Assembly (NCBI GenBank): GCA_016712405.1
Contig: JADJRD010000003.1
Location: forward strand, 760,385 to 824,384
Direction: 5' to 3'
Source of the DNA: Cellvibrio sp.
Lineage (GTDB): Bacteria; Pseudomonadota; Gammaproteobacteria; Pseudomonadales; Cellvibrionaceae
Length of the DNA stretch: 64,000 bases
Shown: positions 35,438 to 44,694 of the stretch, one piece after another
Layout of the letters: the number at the start of each line of letters is the position of its first letter
Position numbering within the stretch: the stretch's first letter is position 1
Notes under the pieces: model-generated
What the model was told of the DNA's origin: nothing
Databases searched by the model: none
What the model saw: only the letters and a program-made list of their open reading frames with translations
Translations under genes and position numbers: made by a program

Positions 35438-35606
35438 GTTGCGCTGTTATGTAGTCATCGAATTAAAAACGGGTGAGTTCACGCCTGAACATGCAGGCAA
35501 ACTCAATTTTTATTTGACTGTGGTGGATAAACAATTAAAAACCGAGCAGGACAACCACAGTATTGGCGAGAGACTTGGGGTAGTTGTTATGGATATAAAA
35601 AGCTAA
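35391..35606 (+). pseudogene. C-terminal fragment of a YhcG/DUF1016-type PD-(D/E)XK nuclease
   Basis: From 35391 the frame reads GEKDFYIDLLFYHLKLRCYV, then VIELKTGEFTPEHAGKLNFY, the strongly conserved nuclease core of the YhcG (DUF1016) family with the acidic and ELK catalytic residues. The first 200 or more residues of such a protein are missing, having been replaced by the dinD fragment. After QDNHSIGERLG the match weakens and ends at VVVMDIKS. It is a recombination remnant, without its own start signal. Confidence 0.8.
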
Positions 35607-35710
35607 TGCAGACTGAAAATGAAATCGGAAGCCGCTATTTTTAAAACCATTTGAAAAAGGAAGGTGGACAGTCGGTGACAATTTGTCACCAGTTGAAAAT
35701 GGTCTTTAGC

Positions 35711-36778
35711 TTATTCCGTTAAACAATTCGGATCAAAAACATATCCACCTTGCAGCCAATCAATAACTTCAGCAGCTAGGGGATTTGGCAAATAGGTTTG
35801 ATATCGATCGATATAACGCTGTTTTTGATCGGCATTCAGATCTTTTAATCCAGGCGCTTGAAAAAAATTTGCGTCCTTGAGTAATTGTTGACCTAATTGT
35901 TCGCCTGCAATCTCGATAAAAATTTGTTCGGTTTTTAATGGCGTTTTTTCTTGATGGTGATATGACAAGCTTAGCAGTGGAATTTGCGAAAGATGGGCTT
36001 GATTCATTGGGTTGGCGGCGTGGCCCTTGATATAAGTTTTCAGATCAGCATGTGATGAATGAAATGGTAATAGATGTAAGCGTTGCGATTTAATGGCGCC
36101 GTCATTCACTGGGTAGTTGTCCCATAAAAACACTTTGCGTTGGAATATTTCTTCAATGGATTGCAAATGTGACGATGAATAAGATTCAGAGCAAACTTTT
36201 TCACCTGTCCAAAAAAAATTGATGGATTCGTCCATGCCTTTGCCTAAATCCTGCCAATAATTATCCGGCATTTTCCCGAAGACTTTTTCCAGTACGGGAT
36301 CGGTGGAGTAATAACTGGGGCAGAAGATAATTTTGTTTGCGTTACTAACATCTGCAGCTATATGAGTTAATTCGATCTGAATGCGAGCCAGATCAGGCAA
36401 ATCTCCGCGCATGTCGTCAAATAAAATACAGAGGATCTCTGGCGATAAATCGTTCAGTTGCTGGAGTCTTTTTTTGTATTGCGAATAATCTTTGTCGTTA
36501 GTGTTGCGCCAGATGTCTAAAGGGCTTAAGCCAATGCCGAAGGCAATTCGATTTTCAAGATAAGTATTGCGCAAATTGAGTAATTGATTTTTTGTTTCTT
36601 GTGGCCAATCCTCTTGCCAGTTGCGACGCAAATTGTTGTCATTTTTTGGTGCGTAGATATAAAAGTCGAACTGATGTTGTGCAAGAAATTTTGCGTATGC
36701 GCAACGGGACTCAAAACTCCAGCTGCGCCCGAAAAATCCTTCAATAATTCCAACAGGAATAGTGTGGTGATGACTCAT
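35711..36778 (-). CDS. GH84 beta-N-acetylglucosaminidase
   Basis: A 355-residue glycoside hydrolase of family 84, which releases N-acetylglucosamine through substrate-assisted catalysis. It starts MSHHHTIPVGIIEGFFGRSW (the GFFG substrate loop), followed by FDFYIYAPKNDNNLRRNWQE with the sugar-binding Lys-Asn, SPLDIW, and CILFDDMRGDLPDLA carrying the catalytic Asp-Asp pair. KIIFCPSYYSTDP and FFWTGEKVCSES complete the active site. There is no signal peptide or lipobox, so it is likely cytosolic, where it could trim imported GlcNAc-glycans. The ATG at 36778 is chosen over a GTG 12 codons upstream. It is divergent from pgi. Confidence 0.88.
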   Translation of the reverse strand: MSHHHTIPVGIIEGFFGRSWSFESRCAYAKFLAQHQFDFYIYAPKNDNNLRRNWQEDWPQETKNQLLNLRNTYLENRIAFGIGLSPLDIWRNTNDKDYSQYKKRLQQLNDLSPEILCILFDDMRGDLPDLARIQIELTHIAADVSNANKIIFCPSYYSTDPVLEKVFGKMPDNYWQDLGKGMDESINFFWTGEKVCSESYSSSHLQSIEEIFQRKVFLWDNYPVNDGAIKSQRLHLLPFHSSHADLKTYIKGHAANPMNQAHLSQIPLLSLSYHHQEKTPLKTEQIFIEIAGEQLGQQLLKDANFFQAPGLKDLNADQKQRYIDRYQTYLPNPLAAEVIDWLQGGYVFDPNCLTE

Positions 36779-37060
36779 GGATTTCTGATCTTCCGACAGG
36801 AGTTTCGTTGACACTAAAATAGCCTCTGCCTATCATAGCGGCCTTTTTTACACTAATGACTATTTGGGATGGCGCATGACCAAGAGCCTTCTCAGCTAAA
36901 GGCTCAACAAAATAGGATGATTAGTGTCTGCTTTTGTATTGATTTAGGATGATGCCCCACAAAAGCCTCGGTGATCAACTCAAATCACTTTGATCTATCA
37001 AACAAAAAAATCAGCCTTTGATAAGGCTATATCAAAACTAAAACACCGGAGAGAGATTTA

Positions 37061-38722
37061 ATGCAGACATTTGTGCGTTTTGAGCAGCTACCGAGTTATA
37101 GCAAATTAACATCACAGGCAGAATTGCTGCGCCAGCAACAGATGAAAAAATTGTTTGCTGATGATAATTCCCGATTTACCTCCTTCTCTGTTAAAGCCCC
37201 CAATCTGTTTCTCGATTTCTCCAAAAATCTTTTTAATGCCGATGTTCTGGGTGATTTGCTCGCGCTGGCTCGTGACGCTGATGTTGAAACCTGGCGCTCA
37301 CGCATGTTTGCAGCTGAGCATATCAATGCCTCGGAAGATCGTGCGGTCATGCATGTCGCACTGCGTGATCGCTCGGCTAACCCCATTATGATTGATGGTA
37401 AAGATGCGCGGCCTGCAATTAATGCAGAGTTAGAGCGCATGCGCTTGCTTGAACAAAAATTGCGCAGCGGTGAATGGAAAGGCTACACAGGTAAAACGAT
37501 TTCTGATGTGGTGAGTATTGGCATAGGCGGTTCTAATCTTGGGCCTTTAATGGTCTGTGAAGCTTTAAAAGCCTATAGCGATAAACGATTTACCATGCAT
37601 TTTGTATCCAATATTGATGGTGTGCAAATTGCCGAAGTACTTGGCAAATTAAATCCTGAAACTACATTATTTGTGATTGCATCCAAAACCTTTACGACAC
37701 AAGAAACCATGACTAACGCTGCAACAGCGGAGCGTTGGTTTATGGAGGCAGCAAAAGATAAAGCCGCAATTGCTAAACACTTTGTGGCGGTATCCACCAA
37801 TCGTAAATTGGTCACGGCTTTTGGTATCGCCGAAGAAAATATTTTTGATATGTGGGACTGGGTGGGAGGGCGCTTCTCGCTCTGGTCAGCCATTGGTTTG
37901 CCGATTGTGATTGACTTGGGTTTTGATCAGTTTGTGGAGCTGCTTGAAGGCGCTTATGAAATGGATCAGCACTTTCAGTCAGCGCCTCTGGCGCAAAACG
38001 CCCCCATGCTTATGGCATTAATGGGGATATGGAACCGAAACTTTTTAGGCTATCCAGCACAGGCTTTGCTGCCGTATGACCAATGTTTGCATCGTTTTCC
38101 TGCTTATATGCAACAAGCGGAAATGGAAAGTAATGGCAAATCAGTCAACTGGGCAGGTGAACAGGTCAACTTTGGTACTGTGCCTTTGGTCTGGGGTGAG
38201 GTGGGCATTAATGGTCAGCATGCTTTCTATCAAATGCTGCATCAGGGTACTGATATTATTCCAGCGGATTTTATTGGTTCTATTGAGCCAACAGAAAATG
38301 TCCCCGGTCATCATGATGCATTGATGGCCAACTATTTTGCACAAACCCAAGCCTTGATGCAGGGCATAGATGCCGATCAAGTTCGTCAAGAGCTGACAGC
38401 TAAGGGTGTTTCACCTGCTCGTATAGAAGAGATTGTTGAGCATAAGGTTCACCGTGGAAATCGTCCAACAAACAGCATTTTGTTACAAAAAGTCAGCGCG
38501 CGAAGCCTGGGCAGTTTGATTGCACTCTATGAGCATAAAATATTTGTTCAAGGTATCATTTGGCGTGTTCACTCCTACGATCAATGGGGTGTGGAGTTAG
38601 GTAAAGTATTGGCAGCCGGTATTCAGCCAGAATTGGATTTGGCTCGGGGAATTAATCCTGCCCATGATTCGTCTACTATCGGCTTAATTAATTATTACAA
38701 ACAATTAAAAAAGAAGCCTTGA
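37061..38722 (+). CDS. pgi: glucose-6-phosphate isomerase
   Basis: Pgi interconverts glucose 6-phosphate and fructose 6-phosphate. At 553 residues it is a normal long-form enzyme. Motifs are SIGIGGSNLGPLMVCEALK (sugar-phosphate binding), VIASKTFTTQETMTNA, WDWVGGRFSLWSAIGLPI with the PGI signature, GINGQHAFYQMLHQGTDIIP with the catalytic His, and WGVELGKVLA at the C-terminus. GGAGAGAG precedes the ATG. It leads the run pgi-edd-zwf-pgl-eda-gap-pyk, where it feeds fructose phosphate back into the Entner-Doudoroff route. Upstream, a hairpin with arms GAGCCTT and AAGGCTC (36886-36908) may affect its mRNA. Confidence 0.97.
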   Translation: MQTFVRFEQLPSYSKLTSQAELLRQQQMKKLFADDNSRFTSFSVKAPNLFLDFSKNLFNADVLGDLLALARDADVETWRSRMFAAEHINASEDRAVMHVALRDRSANPIMIDGKDARPAINAELERMRLLEQKLRSGEWKGYTGKTISDVVSIGIGGSNLGPLMVCEALKAYSDKRFTMHFVSNIDGVQIAEVLGKLNPETTLFVIASKTFTTQETMTNAATAERWFMEAAKDKAAIAKHFVAVSTNRKLVTAFGIAEENIFDMWDWVGGRFSLWSAIGLPIVIDLGFDQFVELLEGAYEMDQHFQSAPLAQNAPMLMALMGIWNRNFLGYPAQALLPYDQCLHRFPAYMQQAEMESNGKSVNWAGEQVNFGTVPLVWGEVGINGQHAFYQMLHQGTDIIPADFIGSIEPTENVPGHHDALMANYFAQTQALMQGIDADQVRQELTAKGVSPARIEEIVEHKVHRGNRPTNSILLQKVSARSLGSLIALYEHKIFVQGIIWRVHSYDQWGVELGKVLAAGIQPELDLARGINPAHDSSTIGLINYYKQLKKKP

Positions 38723-38766
38723 GGCTCAAGTGAACACATTCGGTCAAACCAACAAGTGGTAATTAC

Positions 38767-40589
38767 ATGAGTGATTTTAGAAGTCCAGATTCGCGATTGA
38801 TGGCAATTACAGAGCGAATCATCGCTAAAAGTCGAGATTCCCGTGCTGCTTACATGGACAAGATCAATCGATATCGCAATCAAGGACCTTCCCGTCACCA
38901 CTTGGGTTGTGCCAATCTTGCTCACGGTTTCGCTGCTTGCAATGCTGACGACAAGCTAGCCTTGGCAGAAGGCCAGTCGGCCAATTTGGGTGTGGTCTCA
39001 GCCTACAACGAAATGTTGTCTGCTCATGTGCCATACGGCGAATATCTCGAGCCTATCAAACAAGCCGCCAAAGAAATGGGCATGACTGCGCAAATGGCGG
39101 GTGGTGTTCCGGCTATGTGCGATGGTGTAACGCAAGGTTTTGCGGGCATGGATTTATCCTTGTTCAGCCGCGATGTCATTGCGATGAGTACGGCGGTTGC
39201 CTTATCTCACGATATGTTTGATGGTGTCATTTGTCTTGGCGTTTGCGACAAGATAGTTCCCGGTTTGATGATGGGAGCTTTGTCTTTCGGTCAATTACCA
39301 ACCGTGTTTATTCCTGCAGGACCTATGACTCCCGGCTTGCCCAATGATGAAAAAGCCAAAGCGCGTCAACTCTATGCAGAGGGCAAAGTAGGTCGAAAAG
39401 AATTGCTGGCGGCGGAAAGTGCGTCCTACCACAGTGCAGGTACTTGTACCTTTTACGGCACTGCCAATACCAATCAAATGTTGATGGAAATTATGGGGAT
39501 GCATCTCCCTGGCAGTACGTTTATCAATCCTTATACCCCTTTGCGTGATGCGCTCACTCAAGCATCAGTACATCAATTAGCCAACATTACCCGTGACACG
39601 CCTATAGGTTTGGCAGACATAGTCACTGAAAAATCGATAGTGAATGGCATAGTCGGCTTAATGGCAACCGGTGGCTCTACTAACCATGCGATGCATATAG
39701 TTGCAATTGCTCGTGCGGCGGGTGTGATTGTGGATTGGCAGGACCTTTCGGATATCTCCGACATAATTCCTTTGCTTTGCCGTATTTATCCCAATGGGTT
39801 GGCGGACGTGAATCGATTCCAAGCGGTTGGTGGCATGGGCTTTTTGTTCCGTGAATTACGAAAAGCGGGTCTGCTTCATGAAGATGTCAAAACCATAATG
39901 GGTGAAGGATTGTCAGCCTATACTCAAGAGCCTTTTCTGGAGAATGGCAAGTTAACCTGGCGGGATGCGATCAGTGAAAGCTTGGATGATTCAGTTTTGC
40001 GTCCAGTGGCTAAACCTTTCAGTCAAGAAGGTGGATTGCGTTTGTTGAAGGGGAATCTCGGTCGTTCGGTGATCAAGATTTCGGCCGTTAAACCTGAGCA
40101 ACGTAAAGTCACTGCACCTGCAATCGTCTTTCATAGTCAAGCAGAGTTGCAAGATGCCTTCAAACGTGGCGAGCTGGAAAAAGATTTTATTGCGGTGGTT
40201 AGATTCCAAGGGCCAAAAGCCTGCGGTATGCCCGAATTGCACAAATTAACCCCTCCGTTGGGGGTGTTGCAGGATCGAGGATTTAAGGTCGCTATAGTTA
40301 CTGATGGTCGAATGTCCGGTGCCTCTGGTAAGATTCCGGCCGCAATCCATATTACGCCTGAAGCCTTGGATAATGGCCCCATGGGTTGGTGCAAACCGGC
40401 GATATGATTACCTTGGATGCTGAATCAGGCACATTGACGTTGTTGGTCAGTGACGATGAGTTACGTGGTCGACAACAAGCAACTTCTGATTTAACAGACG
40501 TTCATTCCGGAATGGGGCGAGAATTGTTTACACCTTTCCGCATGGCGGTGGGTAAAGCCGAAGAGGGAGCAACGGTATTTAACTGGTAA
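38767..40589 (+). pseudogene. edd: 6-phosphogluconate dehydratase, one frameshift
   Basis: Edd dehydrates 6-phosphogluconate to KDPG with a 4Fe-4S cluster. The frame gives the full N-terminal 535 residues, with AMCDGVTQGFAGMDLSLFSR, LGVCDKIVPGLMMGALSFG and AGTCTFYGTANTNQMLMEIM carrying the cluster cysteines. It breaks near 40382: EALDNGPMGW should read GPIGLVQTGDMITL, and adding one T to the ATGGG run restores this; the last 65 residues continue cleanly in the next frame to FRMAVGKAEEGATVFNW. The joined length of 608 residues is normal. Given that the pathway neighbours are intact, a sequencing deletion is more likely than loss of function. Confidence 0.9.
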
Positions 40590-40600
40590 GTTTGGTTGAA

Positions 40601-40626
40601 ACCCCGAAGTAACTTCGGGGTTTTTG
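40601..40626 (+). terminator. terminator after edd
   Basis: ACCCCGAAG-TAA-CTTCGGGGT followed by TTTTG is a textbook factor-independent terminator 12 bases past the edd stop codon, so zwf is likely to have its own promoter. Confidence 0.88.
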
Positions 40627-40681
40627 TTTTCTTTGATGTTGCCAGCCTGTTGTTGGCTTGGTCTTGAATTGGTAAATACAC

Positions 40682-42166
40682 ATGCTCGAAGCGTTTGATT
40701 TTGTCATTTTTGGTGGTGCTGGCGATTTAGCCTTGCGTAAATTAATTCCTGGTTTATATCGTGCCTCGCGTGAAGGTTCTTTACCGAAAGATGCTCGCAT
40801 TATTCCCACCTGCCGCAATACCCAAATGGTGACTGAATATAAGGACAAAGTGCGAGCAGCTGCCGAAAAACATTTAAATGCCGATGAATTTGTTGTGGCA
40901 GACTGGGATAAATTCGCTAAACAAATTTTTCCGGTTTATGTGGATATAGCCACCAAAGATGAGCATTGGGCAGCGCTGGCCAAACTCATGAATGATGGCA
41001 ACAATAAACAACGTGTTTTTTATCTTTCTACACCACCTTCCGTATTCAGTGTCTGCTGCAAGCATTTGCATGAATCAGGATTAATTACGAATCATGCGCG
41101 AGTTGTAGTTGAAAAACCTTTGGGTTATGACGGCAAATCAGCAGAAGAAATTAACAGTCAAATCGCCGAATATTTCCGTGAAGATGCCATCTTCCGCATT
41201 GATCATTATCTCGGTAAAGAAACGGTTCAAAATTTATTGGCTCTGCGTTTTGCCAACGGCATGTTTGAGCAATTGTGGGATGCAAAATCCATCGATCACG
41301 TGCAAATTACCATTTCCGAAACTGTCGGCCTCGAAGGTCGCGCTAGTTTTTATGATGGTGCTGGCGCAGCGCGAGACATGGTACAAAATCATATTTTGCA
41401 ATTATTGTGTTTGGTCGCAATGGAATCACCAAACAAAATGACAGCCGATCGTATTCGCGCAGAAAAAATTAAAGTCTTGGAAAGTTTGCGTCCTCTTACG
41501 GGCAATACAGTCAAATACAATACTGTTCGCGGACAATATGTTGCTGGTGAAATGGCGGGTCAAGCCGTTCCCGGTTATTTGGACGAATTGGGTAAGCAAA
41601 GCGATACCGAAACTTACGTTGCGATTCGTGCTTATGTTGATACTGCCCGCTGGGCGAATGTGCCATTTTATTTGCGCACCGGCAAACGCATGAAACAACG
41701 TTTTGCTGAAATTGTGATTCAATATAAAGAGGCACATAAGGTTTATCCTGAGTCAGCTGGCTATGTGACGCCTAATCGTTTGGTAATTCGTTTACAACCG
41801 GAAGAAAGCATCAAAATTATTATGGTGTCCAAAGATTTGGAAAAACACGAAACCCATTTGCGTCCCGTGTCTCTCAATTTAAATTTTGCGGATACTTACA
41901 AAGATTTTTATTCTGATGCATACAAACGTTTAATGTTGGATGCGGCTGCTGGTGATGCTAGTTTGTTTATTCACCGCGCAGAAGTGGATGCTGCTTGGGG
42001 TTGGATTGATCCGATCATTGAGGCTTGGCAGCGCCCGGAAAATAAACCGCATGGTTATGTTGCGGGTAGTTGGGGGCCACAGGCATCACAACAATTATTG
42101 GCAAGTGATCGTCGCCGTTGGTTCTCAATTGATGAAGTCTTGTCAGGGGCAGAACAGGAATGGTGA
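40682..42166 (+). CDS. zwf: glucose-6-phosphate 1-dehydrogenase
   Basis: Zwf oxidises glucose 6-phosphate to 6-phosphoglucono-lactone with NADP. The 494-residue protein has the N-terminal Rossmann motif (FVIFGGAGDLALRKLIPGLY), the active site RIDHYLGKETVQNLLALRFA with catalytic His and Lys, NHILQLLCLVAMESP, and WANVPFYLRTGKRMKQRFAE. Nothing is missing. Its end overlaps the start of pgl by seven bases, so the two are translationally coupled. It supplies the Entner-Doudoroff branch together with edd and eda. Confidence 0.97.
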   Translation: MLEAFDFVIFGGAGDLALRKLIPGLYRASREGSLPKDARIIPTCRNTQMVTEYKDKVRAAAEKHLNADEFVVADWDKFAKQIFPVYVDIATKDEHWAALAKLMNDGNNKQRVFYLSTPPSVFSVCCKHLHESGLITNHARVVVEKPLGYDGKSAEEINSQIAEYFREDAIFRIDHYLGKETVQNLLALRFANGMFEQLWDAKSIDHVQITISETVGLEGRASFYDGAGAARDMVQNHILQLLCLVAMESPNKMTADRIRAEKIKVLESLRPLTGNTVKYNTVRGQYVAGEMAGQAVPGYLDELGKQSDTETYVAIRAYVDTARWANVPFYLRTGKRMKQRFAEIVIQYKEAHKVYPESAGYVTPNRLVIRLQPEESIKIIMVSKDLEKHETHLRPVSLNLNFADTYKDFYSDAYKRLMLDAAAGDASLFIHRAEVDAAWGWIDPIIEAWQRPENKPHGYVAGSWGPQASQQLLASDRRRWFSIDEVLSGAEQEW

Positions 42167-42870
42167 TCGAACGTTTATTTGAAAGCAGGGCGGCCATGAT
42201 TGCCGCTTTGCAAATCGAATGTGAGCAAGCATTGCGATCATCGGTAGAAGAAACCGGTGAAGCCACGTTTATGGTTTCCGGTGGCAGCACCCCTGAACCT
42301 CTTTACAAAGCCTTAAGCCAATCTGGTCTTCCTTGGGATTCTATTTATGTTGCTCTGGTTGACGAACGCTGGGTTGATTTCGATCACGAAAAAAGTAACG
42401 AAGCCTTTATCGTCAAACATCTGATCCAAAATAAAGCCGCAGTGACTCATTTGGTCGGAATGAAAAATGAAGCGGTTACTGCTGCAATTGGTTTGGAAGA
42501 TTGCGAAGCTGTCTACCAACAATTAGCACAACCCTTTGATGTCACTATTTTAGGTATGGGATCAGACGGTCACACCGCATCTTTATTTCCACAGGCTCCA
42601 GGTTTAATCGAAGCATTAAATCCTGACGCGAATAATTTGTGTGCCGCCATCACTGCGATTCAAAGTGAAGTCACTGGCAATATCACCGAGCGTATGACGT
42701 TGACTTTGGCGGGATTATTAAAATCCAAATTATTAGTGTTATTAATTACAGGCGAAGAAAAGTTATCAGTTCTGCGCGCAGCACAAGCAGGAACTGACGC
42801 GCAAGCTATGCCGATTCGTGCGGTACTGCAACAGGAACAAGTGCCAGTGTTGGTTTATTGGGCGCCTTGA
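42160..42870 (+). CDS. pgl: 6-phosphogluconolactonase
   Basis: Pgl (DevB/SOL type) hydrolyses 6-phosphogluconolactone to 6-phosphogluconate. At 236 residues it has the usual length. The N-terminal ATFMVSGGSTPEPLYKALSQ (substrate phosphate site), IYVALVDERWVDFDHEKSNE, and FDVTILGMGSDGHTASLFPQ, containing the catalytic His, are clear, as is TLTLAGLLKSKLLVLLITG. Start overlaps the zwf stop; eda follows after 41 bases. Confidence 0.95.
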   Translation: MVIERLFESRAAMIAALQIECEQALRSSVEETGEATFMVSGGSTPEPLYKALSQSGLPWDSIYVALVDERWVDFDHEKSNEAFIVKHLIQNKAAVTHLVGMKNEAVTAAIGLEDCEAVYQQLAQPFDVTILGMGSDGHTASLFPQAPGLIEALNPDANNLCAAITAIQSEVTGNITERMTLTLAGLLKSKLLVLLITGEEKLSVLRAAQAGTDAQAMPIRAVLQQEQVPVLVYWAP

Positions 42871-42911
42871 TTTTAATCCCAACATTTTTATTTTTTATAG
42901 AGGAAATCTGA

Positions 42912-43553
42912 GTGACATTAACAATTGATCAAATTGTCAGAATTGCGCCGGTGGTACCGGTGATGGTTGTCGAGCGCATTGAAGATGCAGTGCCTTTAGC
43001 GAAAGCATTGTATAACGGTGGCTTAAAAGTATTGGAAATCACTCTGCGTACACCTTGTGCTTTGGATGCAATCAGCGCGATGGTTGAAGCATTACCGGAT
43101 GATGCAGTGATCGGTGCAGGCACCGTGATTACTCCCAAAGATTTAGATGCGGCGATTAAAGCAGGTTCACGTTTTCTGGTAAGCCCGGGTACAACACCTA
43201 CGTTAATCGAAGCGGCAAAAGCGGTTTATACTTCAGTACCATTATTGGCGGGTGTTGCGACTCCAACAGAAGCTATGCATTTATTAGCGGAAGGATTTAC
43301 ACATCAGAAATTCTTCCCCGCAGAAGCCGCTGATGATGTGCCTATGTTGAAATCCATCGGTGGGCCTTTGCCACAAATTACTTTCTGCCCAACCGGTGGA
43401 ATTGATTTGGCGAAAGCACCTTCTTACTTGGCTTTGCCGAATGTGAAGTGTGTTGGGGGAACCTGGATGGCGCCTAAAGAATTAATGAAAGCCGGTCGTT
43501 GGGATGAAATCGAACGATTAGCAAGAGAAGCAGCGAGTTTGCCTCGCCCATAA
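42912..43553 (+). CDS. eda: KDPG aldolase (2-dehydro-3-deoxyphosphogluconate aldolase)
   Basis: Eda splits KDPG into pyruvate and glyceraldehyde 3-phosphate. The 213-residue protein starts at a GTG (42912) with AGAGGAAA upstream. It shows VLEITLRTPCALDAISAMVE with the catalytic Glu, AVIGAGTVITPKDLDAAIKA, and FTHQKFFPAEAADDVPMLKS, where the Schiff-base lysine is in HQKFFPAE. FCPTGGIDLAKAPSYLA matches the phosphate site. The product feeds gap and pyk immediately downstream. Confidence 0.97.
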   Translation: MTLTIDQIVRIAPVVPVMVVERIEDAVPLAKALYNGGLKVLEITLRTPCALDAISAMVEALPDDAVIGAGTVITPKDLDAAIKAGSRFLVSPGTTPTLIEAAKAVYTSVPLLAGVATPTEAMHLLAEGFTHQKFFPAEAADDVPMLKSIGGPLPQITFCPTGGIDLAKAPSYLALPNVKCVGGTWMAPKELMKAGRWDEIERLAREAASLPRP

Positions 43554-43558
43554 TTTTC

Positions 43559-43640
43559 TAAAGGGGGTCAGAGCCCTTTAACTACTACTAAGTAATTAGT
43601 AATTGAACATGATCGCATTTAAAGGGCTCTGACCCCTTTT
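43559..43640. repeat. inverted repeat of GGGGTCAGAGCCCTTTAA
   Basis: AAAGGGGGTCAGAGCCCTTT and its inverse AAAGGGCTCTGACCCCTTTT flank a 40-base AT-rich centre between eda and gap. This end sequence is that of the REP-type elements mobilised by REP-associated tyrosine transposases, so this is probably a passively moved element. It could also shape the eda-gap mRNA. Confidence 0.75.
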
Positions 43641-43662
43641 AAAAAATTAGAGGAAAAAAGAA

Positions 43663-44667
43663 ATGATTAAAGTAGCAATTAACGGTTATGGTCGTATCGG
43701 TCGCAACACTTTGCGTGCGTTGTATGAGTCAGGCAAACGCAATCAAATTCAAATCGTTGGCATTAATGATTTAGGTGATGCCAACTTAAATGCACATTTA
43801 ACCAAATACGATTCAACTCACGGTGCGTTTAATGGCACGGTCAAAGTTGAAGGCAATAACATGATTGTAAATGGTGATGTGATTCGCATCAGTTCTGAAC
43901 GTGATCCAGCCAAATTGCCTTGGGCTGAATTGGGTGTTGATGTTGTATACGAATGTACTGGTATTTTTACTACCAAAGAAAAAGCGTCTGCGCACATTGT
44001 TGCCGGTGCAAAAAAAGTGATTATTTCTGCCCCAGGTACTGAAGTGGACGCAACCGTAGTTTACGGTGTTAACCACAATGTATTGAAAGCTACCGACACT
44101 GTGATTTCAAACGCATCTTGCACCACTAACTGCTTGGCGCCAATTGCAAAAGTGTTGAATGATAAATTTGGAATCATTCAAGGTTCTATGACCACCATCC
44201 ATGCTTACACTAACGATCAAGTATTGGCTGATGTATTCCACAAAGATATTTATCGCGCTCGTTCTGCAACTCAATCCATGATTCCAACAACGACCGGTGC
44301 TGCTAAAGCGGTTGGTTTGGTCTTGCCGGAATTGAATGGCAAGTTGGATGGTATTTCAATCCGTGTTCCAACCATTAACGTGTCCTTGGTGGATTTGAAT
44401 GTGTTGGTTGAAAAAGACGTGAGTGTTGCTGCAATTAACGCAGCCATGAAAGAAGCATCTGAAAAAGAAATGCCAGGTGTATTGGCGTTCTGTGATGAGC
44501 CTTTAGTATCGGTTGATTTTAATCACAACCCGCACTCGTCTAACTACGATTCTTTGCAAACCAAAGTCTATGGCAAGTGGGTAAAAGTGTTGAGCTGGTA
44601 TGACAACGAGTGGGGATTCTCCAACCGCATGCTGGACAACACGTTGGCACTGATGAACGCAAAATAA
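43663..44667 (+). CDS. gap: glyceraldehyde-3-phosphate dehydrogenase, type I
   Basis: Gap oxidises and phosphorylates glyceraldehyde 3-phosphate with NAD. The 334-residue protein starts MIKVAINGYGRIGRNTLRAL (NAD-binding) and has the catalytic cysteine in SNASCTTNCLAPIAKVLNDK, SMTTIHAYTNDQVLADVFHK with the conserved His, and TGAAKAVGLVLPELNGKLDG. It is complete. GAGGAAAAAAG precedes the ATG. In the ED cluster it handles the triose produced by Eda. Confidence 0.97.
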   Translation: MIKVAINGYGRIGRNTLRALYESGKRNQIQIVGINDLGDANLNAHLTKYDSTHGAFNGTVKVEGNNMIVNGDVIRISSERDPAKLPWAELGVDVVYECTGIFTTKEKASAHIVAGAKKVIISAPGTEVDATVVYGVNHNVLKATDTVISNASCTTNCLAPIAKVLNDKFGIIQGSMTTIHAYTNDQVLADVFHKDIYRARSATQSMIPTTTGAAKAVGLVLPELNGKLDGISIRVPTINVSLVDLNVLVEKDVSVAAINAAMKEASEKEMPGVLAFCDEPLVSVDFNHNPHSSNYDSLQTKVYGKWVKVLSWYDNEWGFSNRMLDNTLALMNAK

Positions 44668-44694
44668 TTCGATAATCAACCAAGAGATTTCAAC

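Noticed and set aside
36815..37060. HexR operator upstream of pgi
   Set aside because: No TGTARTWWWWWYACA-like site was found by eye in the 245-base spacer.
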